From the NCBI GenBank assembly GCA_947449125.1, contig CANFQR010000108.1, positions 1-5,776 on the forward strand: a stretch of DNA of 5,776 nt, read 5' to 3'. The position numbers and the translations under genes were made by a program. Every line of letters starts with the position of its first letter. The first letter of the stretch is position 1. Source of the stretch: Bacteroidota bacterium (GTDB lineage: Bacteria > Bacteroidota > Bacteroidia > B-17B0 > Aurantibacillaceae). Positions 1 to 5,776 of the stretch are shown piece after piece. The notes beneath the pieces are model-generated. The model did not search any database, was not told the DNA's origin, and saw only the letters and a list, made by a program, of their open reading frames with translations.

Positions 1-40
1 TATCATCGTCTGTAATATGTTGTTTTCCGTATGGAATCAT
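1..40 (-). CDS. pseC: PseC-like sugar aminotransferase, N-terminal fragment (cut by window edge)
   Basis: Only the first 13 codons are inside the window: MIPYGKQHITDDD, with ATG at 40-38. This start is characteristic of PseC, the PLP-dependent aminotransferase that converts UDP-2-acetamido-2,6-dideoxy-4-keto-L-arabino-hexose, the PseB product, to the 4-amino sugar in the cytoplasm. Family members commonly begin MIPYG(R/K)Q.I...DI. It starts 9 bases after the pseB stop on the same strand, the usual pseB-pseC order, which strongly supports the call. The catalytic lysine and PLP-binding region lie outside the window and cannot be checked. A related DegT/DnrJ/EryC1 aminotransferase acting on another 4-keto sugar is the main alternative. 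Confidence 0.8.
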   Translation of the reverse strand, partial: MIPYGKQHITDDD

Positions 41-49
41 TTTAATTAA

Positions 50-1060
50 TTATGGTTTAAAATTTGGGTCAACATGCTCGATTATTAATTTCCTCAAACT
101 ATCTACGGATTCCCATTCAGCATTATTTTCGGAAGTATAGTGAAATCCTTGAGGAACTAATTTGGCATTAAAATTTTTTATAAAGTCGTTCAAATTAAAA
201 TTTGGAATTTGAGGAAGTATGACATAGTATTTTCCTAAATCGTAAGTAGTGAAAGAATCGGAGCTAGTTATCATTTCTTCATGAATTTTTTCGCCTGGGC
301 GAATGCCATTTATTTTGTGTTCGCATTCGGGACCTATTGCTTCGGCTACATCTGTTATTTTGTAGGATGGAATTTTTGGAACAAATAACTCGCCTCCCCA
401 AGCTGATTCTAAGGCATGAAGTACCATGTCTACACCGCCTTTTAACGAGATATTAAAACGAGTCATGTTTGGATCGGTAATTGGTAAAATGCCTTCCTTC
501 TTTTTATTAAGAAAAAATGGAATTACAGAACCATTTGATCCCATAACATTTCCATACCTTACAACAGAAAATTTTAAATCTCTGCTGCCCTTAATCTTAT
601 TTGCGGCTATAAACAATTTATCTGAAGTTAATTTAGTTGCACCGTACAAGTTTATTGGGGCACAGGCTTTATCTGTTGATAGTGCAACAACTTTGCTTAC
701 GCTTGTTTCCAGGCAAGCCCTAATTACATTTTCTGCTCCGCCAATATTTGTTTTTACACATTCGTCAGGATTGTATTCTGCAATATGAACATGTTTCATG
801 GCAGCAGCATGAATAACGTAATCAATCCCAATAAAAGCTCTTTTCAATCTTTCAAAATCCCTTACGTCGCCAATAAAATAGCGTATAGCTGCATATTTTG
901 ACGTTGGAAACTCTTGCTCCATTTGAAATTGTTTTTGTTCATCTCTAGAAAATATGACAAGCCGTTTTATGTCTGGCCAATTTTGAAGAATTGTTTTTGT
1001 TAATTCTTTTCCAAGAGAGCCAGTGCCGCCGGTTATTAAAATTGATTTATGATTTAGCAT
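50..1060 (-). CDS. pseB: UDP-N-acetylglucosamine 4,6-dehydratase (inverting), PseB
   Basis: This is an extended short-chain dehydrogenase/reductase of 336 residues, the usual length for the family. It removes water from UDP-GlcNAc and inverts C5 to give the 4-keto-6-deoxy-L-arabino sugar, the first committed step to pseudaminic acid; it is cytoplasmic and uses bound NADP(H). Visible: the Rossmann dinucleotide-binding motif TGGTGSLG at residues 10-17, GDVRD at 64-68, HAAAMKHV at 84-91, and the catalytic segment STDKACAPINLYGATK at 128-143. The last supplies D130, K131, Y139 and K143, matching the Asp-Lys, Tyr and Lys described for Helicobacter PseB/FlaA1. The YGATK form separates it from the CapE/WbjB branch, which has MGISK-type sequence there. 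RPGEKIHEEM at 254-263 is also typical. The ATG at 1060 gives a start close to the Rossmann strand, as expected. It begins 11 bases after the oxygenase stop, and pseC follows 9 bases later. Confidence 0.93.
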   Translation of the reverse strand: MLNHKSILITGGTGSLGKELTKTILQNWPDIKRLVIFSRDEQKQFQMEQEFPTSKYAAIRYFIGDVRDFERLKRAFIGIDYVIHAAAMKHVHIAEYNPDECVKTNIGGAENVIRACLETSVSKVVALSTDKACAPINLYGATKLTSDKLFIAANKIKGSRDLKFSVVRYGNVMGSNGSVIPFFLNKKKEGILPITDPNMTRFNISLKGGVDMVLHALESAWGGELFVPKIPSYKITDVAEAIGPECEHKINGIRPGEKIHEEMITSSDSFTTYDLGKYYVILPQIPNFNLNDFIKNFNAKLVPQGFHYTSENNAEWESVDSLRKLIIEHVDPNFKP

Positions 1061-1071
1061 TTGTTTTTGTA

Positions 1072-2103
1072 TTAATTTTTAAAAATAAAATGAGTAGCGT
1101 AGACAGGGTTTTGGGTACAAAATTGTTTAAATTCTTCAGAGAAGTTTTCTATTTCAAATTTTGGATAGTTTGCTCCAAATAACGAGGATGTATATTCAAA
1201 TTCTAAAACTAATCTATGGCCTGATTTAAGTGGGGTGCCTTTATGCCAGCATTTTGTATCTTCAGCAAATACTGAACCTGCTTGGCCAAGCACCACTACA
1301 ACATCTTCAGGTTTGTAATATTTATTAATGTCTTTGTCAGGAATTCTTGCATAACCTCTGTTAAGAAGTTCTTTTGGTTTTGCGCCAGGTAAATGAGAAC
1401 CTTTTATTAACTGATGCGGACCGTTTTCGTTGGTTACGTCATTTAAATAAACAAATATTTTAAGCCATTTAATTCTATCCATATCAAAATGGTATAATTG
1501 GGCAGCTTCAGCCGATGCTTCTTTTAAAAACGTGTTAGTCCACCACATTGCCGGAAAATCAAAGATAGGTTCGCATTGCAAATAATTTCTGGCAATGTTA
1601 ATAAGAACCGGATCCATAATTAATTGTTGAATGTCTATATTATTTACAAGATCTTTTTGTGTAAATCTATAAATTTCAGATATGGGATTAGTTGGATTAT
1701 AAATAATTTTTTTGTCGTATAAAGGAGCAGTCAAGGCTTCGGTATTAAGTGCATAATTATAAATGCTGTTTGCCAATTCTTGACTAATTTTTTTATTGAA
1801 ATTAACATAGCCGAATTTATTTAATTCGTGGTTGTAGTAATCAAATTCTTCATTTTTTAATTCTCCTAAAATTCCTTTTATGGGTTGATTTATTTTTTTT
1901 GGTAAATTGTTTGAAATAATTTTTTTATGAATTTTTTCATTAAATTTTCCGTTAGTTGAACAATACAGATTTATTAGGGAATTATAGGCTTCCTGACTAG
2001 TTTTTCCCGTTTTTAAAAACTCTTGGTACCCCTCGTTAAATACCTTACTATTTTTAAGTTTGTTTTTATATTTTTCTTTCAGGTTATATAATAAAGTTCT
2101 CAT
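1072..2103 (-). CDS. Phytanoyl-CoA dioxygenase (PhyH) family Fe(II)/2-oxoglutarate oxygenase
   Basis: The protein has 343 residues. The C-terminal two thirds has the double-stranded beta-helix pattern of PhyH oxygenases. The iron-binding triad appears to be H205-x-D207 (in QLYHFDMDRIKW) and H287 (in KCWHKG), and R297 (in SGHRLVLEFEY) is the probable 2-oxoglutarate-binding arginine. NENGPHQLIKGSH at 225-237 is the typical family turn. All the key residues are present, so the enzyme should be active, coupling 2-oxoglutarate decarboxylation to hydroxylation or another oxidation. The substrate is unknown; its place between an acyltransferase and pseB suggests a sugar, an acyl group or a glycan precursor. 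Residues 1 to about 90 are a lysine-rich, mostly helical-looking extension without a recognised domain; it contains LYCSTNGKFNEKIHKKI at 46-62. The gene begins at an ATG one base after the acyltransferase stop, suggesting translational coupling. Confidence 0.8.
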   Translation of the reverse strand: MRTLLYNLKEKYKNKLKNSKVFNEGYQEFLKTGKTSQEAYNSLINLYCSTNGKFNEKIHKKIISNNLPKKINQPIKGILGELKNEEFDYYNHELNKFGYVNFNKKISQELANSIYNYALNTEALTAPLYDKKIIYNPTNPISEIYRFTQKDLVNNIDIQQLIMDPVLINIARNYLQCEPIFDFPAMWWTNTFLKEASAEAAQLYHFDMDRIKWLKIFVYLNDVTNENGPHQLIKGSHLPGAKPKELLNRGYARIPDKDINKYYKPEDVVVVLGQAGSVFAEDTKCWHKGTPLKSGHRLVLEFEYTSSLFGANYPKFEIENFSEEFKQFCTQNPVYATHFIFKN

Positions 2104-2104
2104 T

Positions 2105-3028
2105 TTAGTCTGTTATTTCAATTTTATTTACCAATAAACATCTTTCATTTTTTTCTGATAATTCAGTAACAATAAACTCATGATAATTTACTTTTAACAG
2201 TTCAAAAGTTAAAGTCGTAAATTCATTAGTTGTTAAAGTAAAATTTTGATTGTTGTAATTGATAGTTAAACTGTTTGAGTTTATTTTTTTTAAAGTTATA
2301 TGTATCTTTTTTCCTTGGGAAGTTAAATAAACTGTAAACTTATTGGAAGCAATAATTCCTTTGTGTGGATAATTTTCTTTTAAGCTTTTATAATCGATAA
2401 AAAATCCTTTATAAAAATTAGGTAAATCATTTTCGTTATCAAAACTCAAGGCATGTTTTGGAATAAAATCTAATCTATGTTTTATAAATTTTGCAGGCGA
2501 ACCACCAACTACCGAGAATGGCTCTAGGTTTTTAGTTACCACTGAATTTGCTCCAATTACGCAGCCTCTTCCAATAGTTAAGCCTGACATAATAACCACG
2601 TTAATTCCTAGCCAGCAATCATCGCCTATAGTTACTTTTTTTGAATGTGCTTCAGACAGAATTTTATCGTTGGCAATTAATTCATCTTGATTTTTTATAT
2701 AATAGTTGGGTTTGTAATTGTAATAATGTCTACCTGAGCTTATGTAAACGTTTGGTGCAAACGTGCAATATTTTCCAATTTCAACGTCACCTAAGATAAT
2801 GCATCTGTCTTGAATACTTGTATTTACTCCAATTTCTATGGTTCCGCTGGTTCCCATTTCTACGTATCGCCCTATGTAATTACTTCCTTTTAAAATAATT
2901 TTGCCTTCATGAGTAGTAGTAATAATAGCGGAAGGGTCAATAATGTTATTTTCACCACCAATTAAATTATACTCAATTTTTGATTTTGTATTTACCGGAA
3001 ATATTTTTCTATAAATTTTTCGTAACAC
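2105..3028 (-). CDS. Left-handed beta-helix (hexapeptide) acyltransferase with C-terminal extension
   Basis: A 307-residue protein. Residues about 28-185 carry imperfect hexapeptide repeats of the left-handed beta-helix (LbH) fold, for example GTIEIGVNTSIQDRCIILG at 62-80, then VTIGDDCWLGINVVIMSG at 132-149 and VIGANSVVTKNLEPFSVVGG at 157-176. H101 in SSGRHYYN is placed like the catalytic histidine of xenobiotic/maltose O-acetyltransferase relatives. After it comes an inserted loop (about 102-131), and SPAK at 177-180 closes the helix as usual. It probably transfers an acetyl or other acyl group from an acyl-CoA to a sugar hydroxyl or amine; the acceptor is unknown. Residues about 205-307 are not part of the helix and appear beta-strand-rich, with no family I recognise. 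The start codon is GTG: an in-frame TAA, which is the wzt stop, lies two codons upstream and forbids extension, and the next in-frame Met is residue 58, inside the repeats. Confidence 0.85.
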   Translation of the reverse strand: MLRKIYRKIFPVNTKSKIEYNLIGGENNIIDPSAIITTTHEGKIILKGSNYIGRYVEMGTSGTIEIGVNTSIQDRCIILGDVEIGKYCTFAPNVYISSGRHYYNYKPNYYIKNQDELIANDKILSEAHSKKVTIGDDCWLGINVVIMSGLTIGRGCVIGANSVVTKNLEPFSVVGGSPAKFIKHRLDFIPKHALSFDNENDLPNFYKGFFIDYKSLKENYPHKGIIASNKFTVYLTSQGKKIHITLKKINSNSLTINYNNQNFTLTTNEFTTLTFELLKVNYHEFIVTELSEKNERCLLVNKIEITD

Positions 3029-3031
3029 TGT

Positions 3032-4315
3032 TTAATTATTAACTGTTAATTTATAGGGAATAGAAACTTTACCAGAATTATAGTGTTGGTCCATATCTAT
3101 TGCAGAAATGTTAAGAGCGGGTAAATTTATATTGTTGTCAACCACATCAAACCATTTTTGGTGTTTGGCATCCCCAATGGCAAAGTATAATAAAAATTGC
3201 CCAGTTCTAAGTGTTTTTGCAGGAATGCTAACAGAAAAATTTATTTTATCTCCTTTTAAAATGGTTTCTTTTTTTACAATTTCTTTAAAGTTGGTTATAA
3301 TTTCAGTTGTAATAGGTTCTAAAATAGCCATGTAAAACAACAAACCTTCAGAAGAGTCTCTTACCTCACAATTAAAATCAAAATTAATATCTTCATTAAA
3401 GGCAAAGTCCCAGGTTTTTTTTCCGGTATTGGAGAAGGCTTGGACATTTGTAAATAAAACATTACCGCTACTTTGTGTGCGATTTAGTCTATCTTTTATG
3501 CTTAATTCTCCTATTACTGATTCGCCAAATAAACCATTGTATTTTTTGATACAGGTATTAATATCGCTTATTTCGTCAATTAATCCGTTTTTAAGTAAAA
3601 TTCCGGTTTTGCATATGCTTGACATTGCTTGCATATTATGACTTACAAATAAAACTGTACGCCCTTCGCCGGCTACATTTTTTATTTTGCCCATGCATTT
3701 TTTTTGAAATTCGGCATCGCCAACAGCAAGTACTTCGTCAACAATTAAAATTTCCGGTTCAAGATGAGCAGCAACCGCAAAACCAAGTCTAACCATCATT
3801 CCTGAAGAATAACGTTTTACAGGAGTATCAATATAATTTTCTACTCCGCTAAAATTAACAATCTCATCAAATTTCCCTTTAATTTCAGATTTTGTCATTC
3901 CAAGAATGGCACCATTTAGATATATGTTTTCTCTTCCTGTTAATTCGGGATGAAAACCTGTTCCAACTTCCAATAAGGCAGCTATCCGGCCTCTGATTTT
4001 AACTTTTCCGGTTGTTGCAGAGGTAACCTGTGAAAGTATTTTTAATAATGTTGATTTTCCTGCTCCGTTTTTTCCGATAATTCCTAAAACATCGCCTTGC
4101 CTGACTTCAAAGTTTATATTTTTTAAAGACCAAACATAATCTATGTTGCTTTTTTTGCTTCTGTCGTTTGCGTCACCTACAAGCAAATAGGGGTCTTCTT
4201 TACCTCTAACTATATGCCACCATCTGTTTAAATCATGAGAAATGGTGCCTGTGCCAACTTGACCAAGTCTGTATTGTTTTGAAATATCTATTGCTTTTAA
4301 TACTACTTTGCTCAT
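3032..4315 (-). CDS. wzt: Polysaccharide ABC transporter ATP-binding protein with C-terminal recognition domain (Wzt-like)
   Basis: This 427-residue protein is the motor subunit that powers export of undecaprenyl-linked glycan across the inner membrane with the permease encoded just upstream. The nucleotide-binding domain spans about 1-260: Walker A GKNGAGKST at 81-89, Q-loop region around 112-122, signature YSSGM at 169-173, Walker B ILIVDEVL at 189-196 (D193, E194), and the H-loop histidine H226 in VSHNMQ. An insertion of about 40 residues (18-60, rich in W, R and D/E) lies before the first core strand; such insertions are seen in O-antigen exporter ATPases. Residues about 265-427 form a separate beta-rich domain matching the position and size of the Wzt C-terminal domain, which in E. 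coli O8/O9a binds the modified non-reducing end of the chain. TagH-type teichoic acid exporters are a less likely alternative. It starts 13 bases after the permease stop. Confidence 0.92.
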   Translation of the reverse strand: MSKVVLKAIDISKQYRLGQVGTGTISHDLNRWWHIVRGKEDPYLLVGDANDRSKKSNIDYVWSLKNINFEVRQGDVLGIIGKNGAGKSTLLKILSQVTSATTGKVKIRGRIAALLEVGTGFHPELTGRENIYLNGAILGMTKSEIKGKFDEIVNFSGVENYIDTPVKRYSSGMMVRLGFAVAAHLEPEILIVDEVLAVGDAEFQKKCMGKIKNVAGEGRTVLFVSHNMQAMSSICKTGILLKNGLIDEISDINTCIKKYNGLFGESVIGELSIKDRLNRTQSSGNVLFTNVQAFSNTGKKTWDFAFNEDINFDFNCEVRDSSEGLLFYMAILEPITTEIITNFKEIVKKETILKGDKINFSVSIPAKTLRTGQFLLYFAIGDAKHQKWFDVVDNNINLPALNISAIDMDQHYNSGKVSIPYKLTVNN

Positions 4316-4328
4316 TTACTTATAAGAA

Positions 4329-5204
4329 TTACACAGTGTCCATAAAGGATTTTTCAACTTTGTTAAATATAATTAACCCCACAAAAAATAAAATAATTGT
4401 AAATAAAAAGCTGTAACTTAAATAAAGCCAATTAAACTCGCCAACTCCAATAAACGCATACTTAAAGGCTTCAATTAAACCAGTAATTGGATTAGCTAAA
4501 AGAATTAATTTATATTGAGGATATTTTTCGCTTACCAATGATAATGGGAATACAATTGGCGATGCATACATCAAAAGTTGTACGCCAAAAGAAATTAAGA
4601 ATTTAAGATCTCGGTATTTTGTAGTTAGCGAAGTAATAACAATTCCAAATCCAAGACCTAAGAATCCCATTAATAAAATTAAAATTGGAACTAACATGAT
4701 TGTTGAATTTGGATGTATTGAATTATTGGTAAACAAAAAGTATAACCAAATTATTATAAAAAGTAAAAATTGAATTCCAAACTTAATTAAGTTTGATACA
4801 ACCAATGATAATGGAACAATCATACGAGGAAAATAAACTTTTCCAAAAATGCTAGCGTTTGCAATAAATGTGTCTGAGGTTTTATTTAAAGTGTCAGAGA
4901 AATAATTCCATAGAGTTATGCCGCACATGTAGAATAAAATAGGCGGGACACCTTCTGTTGAAATATTTGCTAATGCCCCAAAAATTATTGCAAAAGTTAA
5001 GGCTGTAATAATTGGTTGAATAAAAAACCAAACCGGACCTAAAATAGTTTGTTTATAAACTGAAACAAAATCTCTTTTTACGAATAAAAACAATAAATCT
5101 TTGAAGCGAAGAATATTTGATAAACCTAAAGAGTACCATTTCGTTCTAGGTTCAAGTATTAAATCCCAGGGTTCATTATCCTCTTCAAATTTATTTGTTG
5201 CCAT
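4329..5204 (-). CDS. wzm: Polysaccharide ABC-2 type permease (Wzm-like)
   Basis: With the ATG at 5204 the protein has 291 residues, within the usual range for Wzm/TagG permeases. It forms the membrane channel that moves lipid-linked glycan to the periplasm. Probable membrane segments are at about 58-78, 88-108, 136-158, 170-192, 203-223 and 257-281, the six-helix ABC-2 plan. The amphipathic N-terminal part, including RFKDLLFLFVKRDFVSVYKQ at 33-52 and the TILGPVWFFIQP stretch at 53-64, and the FGKVYFPR segment at 120-127, are family hallmarks. An open frame continues upstream to a TTG at 5237, adding 11 residues; I chose the ATG because MATNKFEEDNEPWDLILEPR begins like related proteins and the extension is hydrophobic and out of character. 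No clear Shine-Dalgarno sequence precedes either start. It is the first gene of the operon; wzt follows 13 bases after its stop. Confidence 0.92.
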   Translation of the reverse strand: MATNKFEEDNEPWDLILEPRTKWYSLGLSNILRFKDLLFLFVKRDFVSVYKQTILGPVWFFIQPIITALTFAIIFGALANISTEGVPPILFYMCGITLWNYFSDTLNKTSDTFIANASIFGKVYFPRMIVPLSLVVSNLIKFGIQFLLFIIIWLYFLFTNNSIHPNSTIMLVPILILLMGFLGLGFGIVITSLTTKYRDLKFLISFGVQLLMYASPIVFPLSLVSEKYPQYKLILLANPITGLIEAFKYAFIGVGEFNWLYLSYSFLFTIILFFVGLIIFNKVEKSFMDTV

Positions 5205-5266
5205 TTTATATAAAAATATGATTGTGTTTAAGCACAAAACAAGCCCAAATGGCTTTATTTTACTTA

Positions 5267-5274
5267 CAAATTTA
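5267..5274 (-). promoter_or_regulatory. Candidate Bacteroidota -7 promoter box for the export operon
   Basis: On the minus strand these bases read TAAATTTG, a full match to the TAnnTTTG consensus of the primary sigma factor of Bacteroidota. Transcription from here would leave a leader of roughly 55-60 bases before the wzm ATG at 5204, a sensible distance. No TTG-type -33 box is visible at the expected spacing, and such 8-mers arise by chance in A/T-rich DNA, so the call is weak. Confidence 0.3.
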
Positions 5275-5342
5275 ATAGAATTAATTGAATTTTGCAGGTA
5301 GTTGGTTGTATAATATTATTGAAATTATTTATCTTTTATAAC

Positions 5343-5350
5343 CAAATTTA
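5343..5350 (-). promoter_or_regulatory. Second candidate -7 box on the minus strand
   Basis: A second minus-strand TAAATTTG, identical to the one at 5267-5274 and 76 bases upstream of it. It would give a leader of about 135 bases. It also lacks a good -33 TTG. It could be a second promoter, or neither copy may be used. Confidence 0.2.
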
Positions 5351-5375
5351 CCTTTTAAAACTGATGATGTGTTTA

Positions 5376-5402
5376 AGCTTTTTCATATATTTGAAAAAAG
5401 CT
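5376..5402. repeat. Imperfect inverted repeat / stem-loop in the divergent region
   Basis: AGCTTTTTCA at 5376-5385 can pair with TGAAAAAAGCT at 5392-5402, with one bulged A, around the six-base loop TATATT. This is a ten-pair stem, mostly A-T with three G-C pairs. No U-run follows on either strand, so it does not look like an intrinsic terminator. A protein-binding dyad or a leader RNA hairpin is possible; chance formation in A/T-rich DNA is the alternative. Confidence 0.4.
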
Positions 5403-5585
5403 GCTAATTATATCTAATTTAAACTTAACTAAATGCAATTTTGTAGTGTTTAAGTGGTTAAAATATAATTAAGTTAAGCCGTTTAAAATTTTACAGGGTT
5501 TATTTTGTTTATTTGCTTTTGACCGATTAAACATAAAAAAATAAAAGTGTAATTTTTTAACTTTTACAAAAATTTTTAAAAATTA

Positions 5586-5776
5586 ATGCTAAATTTTGTT
5601 ACACTCTTTAATTCAAATTATTTATCAAGGGGCCTGGTTTTATATCAATCTCTAAAGTTACATTGTCAAAAATTTCATTTATATATTATTGCTTTTGATG
5701 ATTCAACTTATCACTATCTTAAAGCAAATCCCGATAATAATTTTACAGTTATATCATTAACAGAATTTGAAGATGA
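5586..5776 (+). CDS. Putative GT-A-type sugar transferase, N-terminal fragment (cut by window edge)
   Basis: An open frame from the ATG at 5586 runs to the right edge without a stop: 63 codons plus two bases. It begins MLNFVTLFNSNYLSRGLVLY, continues with QSLKLHCQKFHLYIIAFDD and later TVISLTEFED. A short N-terminal strand, a SNYLSRG-like turn, a helix with YQSL, and then a strand ending in AFDD is the pattern of the start of GT-A-fold nucleotide-diphospho-sugar transferase-like proteins often found in glycan loci. The part that would carry the DxD metal-binding motif and acceptor site lies outside the window, so donor and acceptor cannot be named. The normal codon pattern and protein-like sequence argue against a chance frame. 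It diverges from the export operon, with 381 bases between the two start codons. Confidence 0.7.
   Translation, partial: MLNFVTLFNSNYLSRGLVLYQSLKLHCQKFHLYIIAFDDSTYHYLKANPDNNFTVISLTEFED

Larger units (their letters stand above)
5205..5585. other. A/T-rich divergent intergenic region
   Basis: This gene-free stretch of 381 bases lies between the start of the export operon (leftward) and the start of the putative sugar transferase (rightward), so it must hold control sequences for one or both. It is even richer in A and T than the flanking genes. I see two minus-strand matches to the Bacteroidota -7 box, one imperfect stem-loop (5376-5402) and some short A/T-rich inverted repeats. I find no convincing gene, tRNA or intrinsic terminator inside it. 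Confidence 0.8.

Noticed and set aside
426..788. Plus-strand open frame of 120 codons inside pseB
   Set aside because: It lies wholly antisense to a gene with complete catalytic motifs, and its product resembles no family. Long antisense frames are expected opposite such a coding region.
991..1182. Plus-strand open frame across the pseB/oxygenase junction
   Set aside because: Antisense to two well-supported genes, short, and without protein-like motifs.
1893..1900. Run of eight A (minus strand) in the oxygenase gene as a phase-variation tract
   Set aside because: It encodes part of the lysine-rich Pro-Lys-Lys-Ile stretch, and similar short A/T runs are everywhere in this DNA. Eight A is short for a switch, and the gene is intact.
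3108..3641. Two plus-strand open frames (3108-3335 and 3429-3641) inside wzt
   Set aside because: Antisense shadows of the Wzt C-terminal domain coding region; no start signals or recognisable sequence.
5205..5237. Upstream TTG start giving an 11-residue longer permease
   Set aside because: A TTG start is less likely than the ATG at 5204, and the added residues do not match the usual permease N-terminus.
5101..5301. Plus-strand open frame overlapping the wzm start
   Set aside because: Mostly antisense to the conserved N-terminus of the permease; no recognisable product.
5424..5478. Inverted repeat CTTAACT (5424-5430) / AGTTAAG (5472-5478)
   Set aside because: Seven bases, 41 bases apart, in A/T-rich sequence; no further symmetry to support an operator.
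5516..5548. Sigma-70-like promoter TTGACC-17-TAAAAG upstream of the plus-strand gene
   Set aside because: The -35 half resembles the proteobacterial consensus and the spacing is right, but the -10 is poor and the genes suggest Bacteroidota, whose primary sigma factor uses different boxes.
5542..5566. Inverted repeat TAAAAGT / ACTTTTA just upstream of the plus-strand gene, as a terminator or operator
   Set aside because: Only seven pairs with one G-C and an 11-base loop, in extremely A/T-rich DNA; expected by chance.

Overview
The window looks like part of a surface-polysaccharide (O-antigen-like) locus from a low-GC member of the Bacteroidota. This rests on three things: very A/T-rich DNA, start regions that are A/T-rich without clear Shine-Dalgarno sequences, and protein versions (long Wzt with a C-terminal domain, Wzm, PseB, PseC start) that resemble those of that phylum. 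The assignment is an inference; no rRNA or other taxonomic marker is present.

Layout: six genes lie on the minus strand and read right to left from about 5204 to the left edge, with gaps of only 1 to 13 bases, so they are almost certainly one operon. In transcription order they are: a Wzm-like ABC-2 permease (4329-5204), a Wzt-like ATPase with a C-terminal substrate-recognition domain (3032-4315), a left-handed beta-helix acyltransferase with an unusual C-terminal extension (2105-3028), a phytanoyl-CoA dioxygenase (PhyH)-like Fe(II)/2-oxoglutarate oxygenase (1072-2103), PseB (50-1060), and the first 13 codons of PseC (1-40). A 381-base A/T-rich gene-free region (5205-5585) separates the operon from a divergent plus-strand gene (5586 to beyond the right edge). 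That gene appears to encode a putative GT-A-type sugar transferase and is cut by the window.

How they may work together: PseB and PseC are the first two steps from UDP-GlcNAc towards pseudaminic acid or a related 4-amino-4,6-dideoxy sugar. The glycan would be assembled on a lipid carrier in the cytoplasm and exported by Wzm/Wzt. The acyltransferase and the oxygenase sit between the exporter and the sugar genes, and could decorate the sugar or the chain end. Since the Wzt C-terminal domain in characterised systems reads a terminal modification, one testable idea is that one of these two enzymes makes the export mark. No mobile elements, CRISPR arrays, tRNAs or rRNAs were seen.
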